The translations under genes were made by a program, and so were the position numbers. Positions 17,436 to 25,379 of a DNA stretch of 51,425 nucleotides are shown here, in pieces. This stretch comes from Agitococcus lubricus (GTDB lineage Bacteria; Pseudomonadota; Gammaproteobacteria; Pseudomonadales; Moraxellaceae): positions 1-51,425 of the forward strand of contig NZ_QAON01000019.1 in assembly GCF_003051055.1 (NCBI RefSeq), read 5' to 3'. The first letter of the stretch is position 1. Every line of letters begins with the position of its first letter. The notes below the pieces were generated by a model. It worked only from the letters and a program-made list of their open reading frames with translations, had not been told where the DNA came from and ran no database searches.

Positions 17436-17674
17436 CCTCTACTGCTGTTAATTTTACTCTCAAGCCATGCGTTGACTTCTGACTCCAGCCAACACACCCT
17501 TGCTTCTGTCAATTTAATGGCTCGTGGAAATGTAGGGTCGTAACGCTTTGATTTTACGTCCATCATGTTGTACAGTGTTGAGCGGCTTAAGCCTGTTTGT
17601 TCAATCAGTTGCTTCATACTCAACATTTTGTAAGTTGGTTGATGGCTAATTGTTGTGTTTATGGGCATGTTCAT
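17432..17674 (-). CDS. AlpA-like excisionase/regulator (MerR-type winged helix)
   Basis: The 80-residue protein carries an AlpA/excisionase-type winged HTH: KMLSMKQLIEQTGLSRSTLYNMM, then DPTFPRAIKLTEARVCWLESEVNAWLE. AlpA proteins activate excision or integrase genes of prophages and islands. I start it at ATG 17,674, which has GAGG upstream, instead of an ATG 28 codons earlier that lacks a good site. An ATGCGGA inverted repeat lies between these two points and may be its binding site. It sits directly after the inovirus Gp2-like gene, in the element's maintenance module. Confidence 0.85.
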   Translation of the reverse strand: MNMPINTTISHQPTYKMLSMKQLIEQTGLSRSTLYNMMDVKSKRYDPTFPRAIKLTEARVCWLESEVNAWLESKINSSRG

Positions 17675-17690
17675 TTTAGTATCCTCAGTT

Positions 17691-17710
17691 ATGCGGATGC
17701 TTTTCCGCAT
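17691..17710. promoter_or_regulatory. Inverted repeat ATGCGGA-N6-TCCGCAT upstream of the AlpA-like gene
   Basis: Two perfect 7-bp arms (17,691-17,697 and 17,704-17,710) lie 17 bp before the AlpA-like start codon. Position and symmetry suit an operator for autoregulation. There is no T-run on the transcribed strand, so a terminator is unlikely. Confidence 0.4.
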
Positions 17711-17779
17711 AATAGAAGCCATGCCAATAAAAAAATACCGCTGGAGAGCGAACCACATCGCTCACTCCCCTATTTCACA

Positions 17780-18655
17780 TTACTGCGTTTTACCAAACGT
17801 CCTTCGGCCTTTGGGCTTCATTCGCAAGTATTGGTCGTCTTTTTCAGGCTTCGTTAAATAGCTTAGGGCATGAACCATATTTTCACAGCTCACTCCATTA
17901 CCTCGATGAATCATACCAACACCTAAACGATTAGCTCGTTGATAAATTGCCTTATTCTCAGGTGTATTACAACTGTGATACACACCATCAAAATCTACAG
18001 TTATAGCTTTCCATAGTCGGCCAATTTCTTGGGCTAAATACCAATCGTTTTGATGCTCAGAGCCTTTAAAACAATAAAAGGCATGAATGTGGTAACCCTT
18101 CTCTTTTCCCTGTTCGATACGCCAACCACTTGCAACCAAATGCTTGAATAACGGATTTTCATAATAAAACTGCTTCATACTACCAAGATGTTCATAAACA
18201 TCGCTAATACACAGCGAACCAATTTTTGTCTTTGCATACCCAAAATCTATTCTAAGTACTAATAAACGTGCATACTTTTCTTGTATTGAACGAATATACG
18301 ACTCTAGGCTTTCTCGGTTGGCTTTAGTTTGATAACGTTGATCTGATAACTCACGTTTAAATGTATCTTGACTACTGTAAGCCAAAATACCTTGAACAAA
18401 CTTATCTAGTTGTAAGGTTTGATACGAAATTACATTTGATTCAAATAAACCTGCTTGATGACATCCAAACCAGAAAGCATTAATTTGCTCGCTATACTGA
18501 AAACGATAAGGATCATAGAGTGATAGCCAAATATCAAAAGGAATAAAACTTAACGAAGCATTCGGATTTTGTATGATCCGCTCTACTAGGGCTTCAATAT
18601 TCATGAGTACAAAGCTTTGGTCTATTTTTATTGAAGAATATCTTGAGTACGTCAT
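17780..18655 (-). CDS. Inovirus Gp2-like / YagK-YfjJ family protein, possible rolling-circle initiator
   Basis: This 291-residue protein resembles the YagK/YfjJ C-terminal (inovirus Gp2) family found on prophages and islands. The core runs from ARLLVLRIDFGYAKTK through SGWRIEQGKEKGYHIHAFYCFKG, where HIH is the metal-binding hydrophobic-His-hydrophobic-His motif expected of HUH nucleases. It then reaches LGVGMIHRGN and NMVHALSYLTKPEKDDQYLR. No Y-x3-Y motif is obvious, so nicking activity is uncertain. ATG 18,655 has GGAG 8 nt upstream. It precedes the AlpA-like gene. A 20-bp near-perfect palindrome lies 71 bp upstream and could be its target. Confidence 0.72.
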   Translation of the reverse strand: MTYSRYSSIKIDQSFVLMNIEALVERIIQNPNASLSFIPFDIWLSLYDPYRFQYSEQINAFWFGCHQAGLFESNVISYQTLQLDKFVQGILAYSSQDTFKRELSDQRYQTKANRESLESYIRSIQEKYARLLVLRIDFGYAKTKIGSLCISDVYEHLGSMKQFYYENPLFKHLVASGWRIEQGKEKGYHIHAFYCFKGSEHQNDWYLAQEIGRLWKAITVDFDGVYHSCNTPENKAIYQRANRLGVGMIHRGNGVSCENMVHALSYLTKPEKDDQYLRMKPKGRRTFGKTQ

Positions 18656-18725
18656 TTATCAATCTCCAGTTATTGGCAACATTGCCATAACAAGAGCAAT
18701 CTTCATTAAATATTACTAAGGATTG

Positions 18726-18745
18726 GTTCTGTCTGTAGACAGAAC
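18726..18745. repeat. 20-bp palindrome GTTCTGTCTGTAGACAGAAC
   Basis: The nine outer base pairs match on each side and only the central GT step fails. It is 71 bp upstream of the inovirus Gp2-like start. It could be a repressor site, a replication-initiator site or a cruciform. Confidence 0.6.
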
Positions 18746-18881
18746 TCTCTTTAAGATTATTTTTTACTAGCTTACTAATCTTATAGGTTAAATAGGTTTC
18801 ACTATTACTATGTAATAAGTATTGATTATATTAATAATATTTATGGGTATAGGGGATGAGATAATATTATTTACCCACCAA

Positions 18882-18910
18882 ATTCATCATCATTTTGATG
18901 GTGAATTTTT
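18882..18910. terminator. Hairpin downstream of the winged-helix gene
   Basis: ATTCATCATC (18,882-18,891) pairs with GATGGTGAAT (18,897-18,906), with one wobble pair, and is followed by T's on the plus strand. It lies 69 bp beyond the stop of the minus-strand gene at 18,979, where the T-run on that strand is poor. Confidence 0.4.
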
Positions 18911-18978
18911 ATAGGGTCTATGCCGTCACTTAGGGCTACAAAGAAGGTAAGAAAGTTAGCTGAGATAAAACTTAAAAA

Positions 18979-20535
18979 TTAGCTTTTAACATAAAATCGA
19001 AACGCTTTATGTTCGTCATCTTGCAGAAAATTTAAATCCTGAAAATTACTAATTACTGGATTGTTTCTATGAAGTGTTATTGTTTTATAGGTATGACAAG
19101 GTCTTTTATTAGCAAATTTTGCGATGACACCGAAATTTTTCATTCTACGATTAGAATCATAGCCTATCGACAAAATACTATAAACTGCACTGTTAAAATC
19201 AACAGCTTCACCCTTGTATAACATTTCTAAAAGTCCTTTTGTGAGAAAAGCCGTTTCAAAAATTAACTGATAGATACAATAGTGAAAAAACTCAACTAAA
19301 TTTTCATTTAATTCTTTCACTAACTGTTCTTTCACCTCTACATCTGCAACTAATAACGTTGCCAGCTCTAATAAATTAATTTTATTTTTTTTTGAAATCA
19401 GCTGTTCTATCAACTCATCGAATAATGGTTGGATTATAATTAGCTTGGGGGTAATTTTATTCCAATGTCGGGATAACATCATCGAGGCATAATAATGAAT
19501 TTTATGCTGTAATAATTTTTTTAATGCGGGGGTATTCAAAGAAGAATCTAACAATAAGGGCAATAAACGATGTTCATCAATAGAATGCATCACCATATTT
19601 GCCTCATCAGTCAAATCACTGCACCAACTACAATCAGGCAAGATGACTGTTCGTTTCCATGCAAGAGAATTTACCAAAACCTCATTATTAATTAAGGCTT
19701 TTATATCCGATAAACAAAACATCAAATGATTTACAGTTTTTTCATTAATAGAGGCCTTTGTAAGTCTTGTATTTGAGTGTACTAATAATTTATCAGCAGA
19801 CCAATTCTTGGTATATTCATGATTAAAATTATACAAAAATAAGATTAAATTCGCAGATGCCCCACTCCTCCTAAGTCCGTCATTAAATATATTCAGAAAA
19901 ATCTCGCCTTTTACATTGCCAAAAAAATACTTACCAGTTGTACCTGACACCCTATCCAAAATAAAACACAATTTTGTCAGTTTTTCTAATTGACCTTCTG
20001 TTCTATCCCTCGTTTTTAAGCCCGATAATTTAGCCATCTGCATCACACCAAGATTATAAACAGCTCCACAAGGATTAGCATGGGCGTACAACACAGCCAA
20101 TAGAATGCGATTGCTTGGTGTTAATTCTTTATGGCTTTCGCCTTTATCATTCCATAAAAGTAAGGACTCAATGCGCTGAGCATGGTCATCCTCAATCTTA
20201 TGTTTGCTTAATTTATTTATCATTGAAACTATCAATGTAGCAAACGCGAATCTGACTCTTGGTCGACCACGACTTACTTTGGTGTAACCTACTATTTCAG
20301 GTTCTATGAGATAGCCTTTCTCAATTAAGCTATCTCTAGTTTTTGCAATTAAATAATCACTCATCCCCAAAAGCTCTTCAAGCTCATTAATAGTCTTATC
20401 TACAAAGTAATTGGTCTTTAATTTTTCATAGCCATAAGTATCAACAAGCCTAATTAAAAAATACTTCTCTTCGGTTGATAACTTCAACGAAGTATCCAAT
20501 AAGATCGCTTTTGTGTATTGGAACGAATTAGACAT
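18979..20535 (-). CDS. Unknown element protein with N-terminal winged helix
   Basis: The 518-residue protein is unrecognised as a whole. Residues ~15-85 look like a winged helix-turn-helix (LSTEEKYFLIRLVDTYGY, INELEELLGMSDYLIAKTRD, SLIEKGYLIEP) and are followed by a basic RGRPRVRF segment. This suggests DNA binding. The rest is helical, Leu-rich and includes a possible zinc pair CSWC. I start it at ATG 20,535, preceded by AAGGTGG, rather than ATG 20,550. It is divergent from the gene at 20,737 and shares a control region with palindromes. A replication or partition-type regulator is possible; no family name is offered. Confidence 0.65.
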   Translation of the reverse strand: MSNSFQYTKAILLDTSLKLSTEEKYFLIRLVDTYGYEKLKTNYFVDKTINELEELLGMSDYLIAKTRDSLIEKGYLIEPEIVGYTKVSRGRPRVRFAFATLIVSMINKLSKHKIEDDHAQRIESLLLWNDKGESHKELTPSNRILLAVLYAHANPCGAVYNLGVMQMAKLSGLKTRDRTEGQLEKLTKLCFILDRVSGTTGKYFFGNVKGEIFLNIFNDGLRRSGASANLILFLYNFNHEYTKNWSADKLLVHSNTRLTKASINEKTVNHLMFCLSDIKALINNEVLVNSLAWKRTVILPDCSWCSDLTDEANMVMHSIDEHRLLPLLLDSSLNTPALKKLLQHKIHYYASMMLSRHWNKITPKLIIIQPLFDELIEQLISKKNKINLLELATLLVADVEVKEQLVKELNENLVEFFHYCIYQLIFETAFLTKGLLEMLYKGEAVDFNSAVYSILSIGYDSNRRMKNFGVIAKFANKRPCHTYKTITLHRNNPVISNFQDLNFLQDDEHKAFRFYVKS

Positions 20536-20574
20536 CAAGCCACCTTCCATAAAAGAAAATTAGTAATAGTGACA

Positions 20575-20589
20575 CTATATATCATATAG
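20575..20589. promoter_or_regulatory. Palindrome CTATAT-ATC-ATATAG in the divergent promoter region
   Basis: Perfect 6-bp arms lie 40 bp upstream of the minus-strand start at 20,535. They overlap -10-like sequences (TATGAT, TATAGT on the minus strand). An operator overlapping a promoter is a reasonable reading. Confidence 0.35.
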
Positions 20590-20642
20590 GCCTTCCAGAT
20601 AAGCATATTTAACCTAAAAAAACCTACTGGTAATGATTCTAA

Positions 20643-20677
20643 AAATATACGTGTATGGTTACTATGTAAATATACGT
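20643..20677. repeat. Two direct copies of AAATATACGT (25-bp spacing)
   Basis: AAATATACGT occurs at 20,643-20,652 and 20,668-20,677, in the 200-bp divergent region between the two element genes. Iteron-like or regulator-binding direct repeats are possible; two copies alone are weak evidence. Confidence 0.4.
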
Positions 20678-20736
20678 TTTAAGCTAAGTTTGTTACGTGT
20701 AATATAGTAAAAAACACAACCAAAGTGGTGCAAAAA

Positions 20737-21510
20737 ATGAACAAAAAAAAGAGTCTTTTTGATTGGTTAGACTATAAAAATGAAGATGAAGTAGAGTGGG
20801 CAACTAACTATTTAAATAAGAAGGGATTAATTGACAACTATGGATTTCCACAAAATGAAAATCTAGAAGATGTACTTTTCAATACCATTGATAGCATCAG
20901 AAAATGGCATAATCAAGATAAGGCCATCAACTTACATAAACTAATGAAGGCTGCAAAAGATCAAAGACGTAACAGGCATCTTAAAAATAAAGATAACCAA
21001 AAAAACTATAGCTTTGTCATGGACAAGAGCATTCAAGGCAAGTTAAAAAATATTGCTGGTGAACAGCCTCTTAGTCAAACATTGGAACATATCATCAATG
21101 ATGTTGCCCAGTTCAAAAAACAACTTGAGGCTCAACTTAGAGAGTCAATTAAGCCATCTACAGTCAGGGTTCCAAGCCTAGTTACCCAAAATAGTGATGC
21201 AGAAAAAATAAAAAAACTGAATATATTAAAAAAGTGTCAAGAAGCAGTTTTTGAAGAAGTTTTAAAAGATTTATGTAAGTACGAACATATTTTTGAAAAA
21301 ATGCACTATACGCCATTTATAGTGACAGACGACTACAAGGCTATAGAATCAAAATTCCAGAAGCGCAAAACGATTATTAACAAACAAATTAAAGATAAAC
21401 TTGGATTCTTTCGGTCTAATTTAAAAGCCAGTCAAATCGATATATTTGGTGATGTAACAGCAAAGACTGACGACGAAAAAAATAATGATTCTGTAAATCA
21501 GTCTGTGTAA
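20737..21510 (+). CDS. Unknown basic coiled-coil protein of the element
   Basis: I do not recognise this 257-residue Lys/Asn-rich protein. The N-terminal 70 residues include SLFDWLDYKNEDEVEWATNY. The centre (about 95-130: SFVMDKSIQGKLKNIAGEQP, then SQTLEHIINDVAQF) resembles a ribbon-helix-helix-type pattern, followed by helices rich in charged residues. The C-terminus contains SQIDIFGDV, a possible short binding peptide. Start chosen at ATG 20,737 with GTGGTG just upstream; an in-frame GTG at 20,725 exists. It is divergent from the winged-helix gene and convergent with the integrase, so it belongs to the element's core. DNA binding is an inference. Confidence 0.65.
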   Translation: MNKKKSLFDWLDYKNEDEVEWATNYLNKKGLIDNYGFPQNENLEDVLFNTIDSIRKWHNQDKAINLHKLMKAAKDQRRNRHLKNKDNQKNYSFVMDKSIQGKLKNIAGEQPLSQTLEHIINDVAQFKKQLEAQLRESIKPSTVRVPSLVTQNSDAEKIKKLNILKKCQEAVFEEVLKDLCKYEHIFEKMHYTPFIVTDDYKAIESKFQKRKTIINKQIKDKLGFFRSNLKASQIDIFGDVTAKTDDEKNNDSVNQSV

Positions 21511-21588
21511 ACACCGATTTAGCTGAATATTATCTCCGACTTAATCTGACAGTCACTAAAATTAACTCCTTTTACTCTATATATTAAA

Positions 21589-22968
21589 TCAACAATTATT
21601 TAGATAGAGGGAGTCCAAATAGATTTGCCATATAACCAATAAATCAAATTTTTCTTGCCAATGATCATAACGATCATAATGCTTATCTTGCACTCCTGTT
21701 CTACCATGAGATAATAACCATGCCCTTTTTTGTTTATCCACCCCTTGCGAACTTAAATATGTTTCGCAAGTAACTCGAATATTTTTAGCTGAAAATTTTT
21801 GTGCTTTGCCCTGTTTAATAAGACTACTATTTAAAGAAACAAATAAATCGGTAATCGTACCTGGATTAACCAAAATTTGACCATTTAAAGAAAAAGGGCC
21901 TGGTGCTTGTCTATTTGCCATATAAAATAATGATAATATTTCTCTCATTCTAGGTGTAATAGGCAATACATGCTCACTTGTTTTATTTGTTTTGCCCTTA
22001 CCTTTTTTATCAATTAATATAATTCCTTTATCATCAATATTTGCCCATTCAACTTTGAATAATTGCTGAATACGCTGGCCGCCAAAATAAATATGAGTTA
22101 ATGCAAGAGATTTATTTAGAGGGCTAAGTTTATTAATTTCTTCTAGCAAAAATCGCATTTCATCATTGGTTAATGAGCGAGTATTTGCATTATCAGGATC
22201 TATTCTTTTTACAGCAGAGGCTGGATTATAATTAATACCGAATATTCTACCAGATTGAACATGATGTAATGGATCATTATCAGCTTGCATACCAAAATTA
22301 AATGCTGCTTGTAAATAACGTCTTAATTTATCTCCTGTTACTCGTTTATTAGCACTCGCATTTGTTTTACTGGTGTTACCAATCCCTCCACCTGTGGGCG
22401 GAGCTTTTAAATAATCAGAAATAATTTTAGTAATATTTTCAGGTTTTACATCTTTGGCATATAAATTTAAAAAACTATCAGGTAATCGTCTAAAAATGGA
22501 TTCAGTTTCGCGATAAGCATGTCGCCCTTCTAAAGATGCACGATAAGCCTCCAATAAGTGAGCCACTGTACCCTTACGAGCTTCAATCTCAGCTAATTTT
22601 GCCGCGTGTTCGTCGGCTTGTTTTTGGCGTAATTCTTGTGCTTCAAAATAAGCTTTAATATCAGGATGGTTCTTAGCTATTTCACCCCATTCACGATAGA
22701 TAGCCAATGCTTCCTTTAGAGTTACCCCATAATCGCTCTTATTGCGGCCAGCCCCTGCCCACACTCCAATTTGTCGGGTTTGGTCATAGCCAATTGATTG
22801 ATTACGAAAAAAGAATACAACTAAAATTTCACTTTGCAGCACTCTGCGCTTAGCAATTAATGAACCTGATATACCTGGGTCTTTATGACTGATACTTGCC
22901 CTTTCACTACTTTCTACTACGAGTTCTTTTAAACTCTTTTCTGTCAAAGCTAATGTGGCTCGTGCCAT
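21589..22968 (-). CDS. Tyrosine integrase of the mobile element
   Basis: This 459-residue tyrosine recombinase should integrate and excise the element at the tRNA-Met site. The catalytic set is Arg299 (GGQRIQQLFKVEW), a Lys in the DKKGKGKTNKT hairpin, Lys395-x-x-Arg398 (KNIRVTCETYLSSQG, Lys replacing the usual His), His421 (LLSHGRTG) and nucleophile Tyr431 (KHYDRYD). The N-terminal ~130 residues are the arm-binding and helical linker parts typical of P4/CTnscr-type island integrases. I start it at ATG 22,968 with GGTGA upstream; extension to a TTG at 23,019 would cross a direct repeat. It lies next to the attachment site, as expected. Confidence 0.93.
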   Translation of the reverse strand: MARATLALTEKSLKELVVESSERASISHKDPGISGSLIAKRRVLQSEILVVFFFRNQSIGYDQTRQIGVWAGAGRNKSDYGVTLKEALAIYREWGEIAKNHPDIKAYFEAQELRQKQADEHAAKLAEIEARKGTVAHLLEAYRASLEGRHAYRETESIFRRLPDSFLNLYAKDVKPENITKIISDYLKAPPTGGGIGNTSKTNASANKRVTGDKLRRYLQAAFNFGMQADNDPLHHVQSGRIFGINYNPASAVKRIDPDNANTRSLTNDEMRFLLEEINKLSPLNKSLALTHIYFGGQRIQQLFKVEWANIDDKGIILIDKKGKGKTNKTSEHVLPITPRMREILSLFYMANRQAPGPFSLNGQILVNPGTITDLFVSLNSSLIKQGKAQKFSAKNIRVTCETYLSSQGVDKQKRAWLLSHGRTGVQDKHYDRYDHWQEKFDLLVIWQIYLDSLYLNNC

Positions 22969-22983
22969 ATTTTCACCATTAAA

Positions 22984-23005
22984 TTGGTCACTGATTTGGT
23001 CACTG
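22984..23005. repeat. Direct repeat TTGGTCACTG x2 beside the integrase start
   Basis: TTGGTCACTG occurs at 22,984-22,993 and 22,996-23,005 (12-bp period), about 120 bp from the attachment core. Arm-type integrase-binding sites have this look; alternatively it is an autoregulatory site over the integrase start. Confidence 0.45.
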
Positions 23006-23124
23006 TTATTTGCAAACAAGATGTGTCAATATAAGACAGCATTGGACTGAGTCATCATGTAAGCTATTGATTTATAATAACCAAATAAACATCATGGAAC
23101 AAGTATGGATAATATAGAAAAGCC

Positions 23125-23169
23125 CTCATAATCCTTTGGTCCACGGTTCAAGTCCGTGCAGACCCACCA
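23125..23169 (+). other. Right attachment site: 3' half of tRNA-Met(CAU)
   Basis: The 45 nt start in the anticodon loop (CTCATAA, anticodon CAT) and continue through the variable region, T-arm (GGTTCAAGTCC), acceptor strand CAGACCC and encoded CCA. The 5' half (acceptor GGGTCTG, D-arm) is absent: the sequence before 23,125 (GAAAAGCC) does not fold with it. This is the remnant left at one end when an element integrates into the tRNA 3' end. It marks the border between the element (left) and chromosome (right). Confidence 0.85.
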
Positions 23170-23172
23170 TAT

Positions 23173-23206
23173 AAAAAAAGGCTTACAAAATTGTAAGCCT
23201 TTTTTA
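23173..23206 (+). terminator. Strong terminator of the tRNA-Met gene
   Basis: An A-run and GGCTTACAA (23,180-23,188) pair with TTGTAAGCC (23,191-23,199) around a 2-nt gap, followed by six T's. It directly follows the tRNA CCA end, so it is the original chromosomal terminator of the tRNA gene. Confidence 0.85.
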
Positions 23207-23371
23207 TGGGTTAACTTGTTTTAGCCTAGCGGCATTAGTCCATATCACGCCAAAACATCATTCTATTTTTGTACACAAGACAATCCACGTTGTGCAAAAA
23301 GCATCCTTGCTATTGTATCCTTTATCCATCAATTCCAAAACGTCCTTTTATGCGATATGTCCTATCTATAC

Positions 23372-24886
23372 TTAGTTTTTCACACAGGCATCCACTAAAG
23401 CTGAACCTGTCGTAACGCCTGTAGGGGCATTGGTCAACGTCAAGGTTAAGCCAGCAAAACCCGTTTTAGAACCAATAGTTTTCACTTTGCTACTGATACC
23501 GTAAGGTAATTTAAATAAAGCACGTACTGCATCCGCCTTAGCAGTATCACCACCTGCTGCATAACCTGCCTCATAACCCGTTAAGTAACTAACTGCAATA
23601 ATAGGATATTGTACGTAGTCACCTTTTTTAGCGTTAATCGCTGGTTTAGCATAAGAAGATGGGTCAACTAATTGCATACAACCCGATGTAGAACCCGAGA
23701 TGGGTGTTAAATCTACTAAGGTTGGACGACCATTCGCATCATTAGCACCTAATGCTTTATTACCAACAGATGTTAAGGCAACAGATTTAGGTAAGTTTTT
23801 TAATGGGTCGTGCTTTTTGAAGACTTGTGCTTTGTACTTAACTAATTTCGTTACAACTGCACCATTTTTGATTTTTGGTGTGCCGTCGGCATTACGTTGA
23901 ATCACAGTTTCAGTATAAGCAGCAACGTCTGGCTTAATAGAAACCGTGGCATGACGTAATAATTGACCACCTGCTAACGCAGCACGAATTTTACCGTCTG
24001 CAATATCAGCATAACCAATCGCACCGTCTGTGGCTAGAACCGTGGTGACTACACCACCGTTACCACTTGCAGGCACAGAGCCTGCTGGCAAACCACTGAT
24101 ACCGGTAAAGGTATTTTGGGTTTGAAAACCTGTCACAGCGTTAGGAACGGCTGTTGGACATACCGCAGATAAATGGTTGGTCATGGAGAAGGTTGTACCA
24201 GAACTGTCAGAACGTGGTACTAACTTAATTGTTTTGCTGGGTAATACGGGATTGATTTGATTCCAGTTAGTAATTTGACCTGCAAAAATTTGACAAATTT
24301 GCGACTCAGTCAAATTTAAAGTGGTATTACCTAAATCAGCATTATTATAGACAATGGCAATAGAAGCAGCAACGGCTGGAAATTGCACAGGTGCTACACG
24401 AGCAGCGCGTGGGCCAGTGGCAAAAGAGTTATATTCTGTTGCAGAGAAAGGTGCGTCTGTACCTGCAAAGTCAGCCGCCGCAGTTAATGCAGAAAAGCCA
24501 GTTGGATTACCATTATAATCACCACAAGTACCAGTCGCATCTGCTGTACCACGAATGACATTACGACCTAAACCAGAGCCAGTACCACAATAAGACACTT
24601 TATATAACTTCGTCTTGTCGCCGCCCACACCATTTACCGTAAAATTACCAAATAGAGATTTAGGGTCGGCTGGGTCGGCTTCTAATACTTTTGCAGACGT
24701 CGAGGTAACACTTAAACGTTTGGCTGGGTTACTCTTTAAGTATGCACCACCCACATAAGCACTGACTGGCAATGTTGCACCACCACCATAAATAGTCCCA
24801 TTGGCTACTGGCGGAGTACTGGCTGCATATACAGGCACTACCATCACAGTGGCAATAGCCGCAGCAATACGAGTTAAACGGGTCAT
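23372..24886 (-). CDS. Secreted PstS-like phosphate-binding protein
   Basis: The 504-residue protein has a signal peptide ending near VPVYAAS (about residue 22). It then has the PstS-type phosphate-binding pattern: GGGATLPVSAY near the start, FAGTDAPFS, SQICQIFAGQITNWNQINP, PRSDSSGTTF and DGAIGYADI. It is longer than classical PstS (about 320-350 residues), with extra sequence around 330-430 and four or more cysteines that could form disulfides. No pstCAB or phoU genes follow, so it may be a free periplasmic or secreted DING/LapA-like protein and not a transporter subunit. I start it at ATG 24,886 behind GGGGAGAG; a start at 24,928 would spoil the signal peptide. Confidence 0.85.
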   Translation of the reverse strand: MTRLTRIAAAIATVMVVPVYAASTPPVANGTIYGGGATLPVSAYVGGAYLKSNPAKRLSVTSTSAKVLEADPADPKSLFGNFTVNGVGGDKTKLYKVSYCGTGSGLGRNVIRGTADATGTCGDYNGNPTGFSALTAAADFAGTDAPFSATEYNSFATGPRAARVAPVQFPAVAASIAIVYNNADLGNTTLNLTESQICQIFAGQITNWNQINPVLPSKTIKLVPRSDSSGTTFSMTNHLSAVCPTAVPNAVTGFQTQNTFTGISGLPAGSVPASGNGGVVTTVLATDGAIGYADIADGKIRAALAGGQLLRHATVSIKPDVAAYTETVIQRNADGTPKIKNGAVVTKLVKYKAQVFKKHDPLKNLPKSVALTSVGNKALGANDANGRPTLVDLTPISGSTSGCMQLVDPSSYAKPAINAKKGDYVQYPIIAVSYLTGYEAGYAAGGDTAKADAVRALFKLPYGISSKVKTIGSKTGFAGLTLTLTNAPTGVTTGSALVDACVKN

Positions 24887-25002
24887 GGTTCTCTCCCCTG
24901 TTGGGTTTGTTAGAATGAATTTGGCCATGTACCGGACTTACATGACTGGCAGGGAGTTTAGGCAACAAACATTGCATTTGATTGAAATTTAGACTACAAA
25001 AC

Positions 25003-25022
25003 CATGTATTTTTTATGACAAA
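25003..25022 (-). promoter_or_regulatory. Possible Pho box
   Basis: On the minus strand TTGTCATAAAAAATACATGG resembles a Pho box (CTGTCATN4CTGTCAY) in its first half only. It lies about 117 bp before the PstS-like start codon. Phosphate control is reasonable for this gene but the site is weak. Confidence 0.25.
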
Positions 25023-25320
25023 AAAACACATACAAACAAGTTAGAAAATTAATAAATTGTTAATAAAAAAGACATAATTCAACTCTAGGCCAGTCATCTT
25101 CTGCCATATAAGAGAGCGCCATCTATCTGCGTCTGATTCAACACAGAATCAAATGATAGTCTGATGAGTAGTCATTATTATCTATCAGCGACTACTTACA
25201 GCAAACATATAAATCAACTTTCGTTGTACGCTATATTTTAGTAATCGCTAAGGTTGGTGAGATAAACGCGGTATAGCTGTGGCTAAAAACGTCTTATAGA
25301 GGCGTCCTATTATTTTTTAA

Positions 25321-25341
25321 GAGTCTATTCTTTTTAGACTC
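25321..25341 (-). terminator. Hairpin after csgB
   Basis: GAGTCTA (25,321-25,327) pairs with TAGACTC (25,335-25,341) about 40 bp past the csgB stop. The T-run on the minus strand is poor, so termination may be only partial. Confidence 0.4.
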
Positions 25342-25379
25342 CCTGTAATTATATGTGAAGCGGCTTAATGATAATAATA

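Larger units (their letters stand above)
18656..18978. other. AT-rich gap with a palindrome and a hairpin
   Basis: No gene is visible in this 323-bp stretch. It holds the near-perfect 20-bp palindrome GTTCTGTCTGTAGACAGAAC (18,726-18,745) and a hairpin near the downstream winged-helix gene (18,882-18,906). Between them the DNA is very AT-rich. An origin or regulatory region for the Gp2-like gene is plausible. Confidence 0.4.
24887..25379. other. Intergenic region upstream of the PstS-like gene
   Basis: This 493-bp AT-rich gap contains no gene that I can support. It holds the PstS-like gene's upstream region with one Pho-box-like half-site and a hairpin after the curli operon (25,321-25,341). 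A small TGATTC/GAATCA inverted repeat (25,134-25,151) is of uncertain meaning. Confidence 0.5.

Noticed and set aside
23125-23169. A functional tRNA gene
   Set aside because: The 5' half is missing and the upstream bases cannot form the acceptor or D-arm, so it is only an attachment-site remnant.
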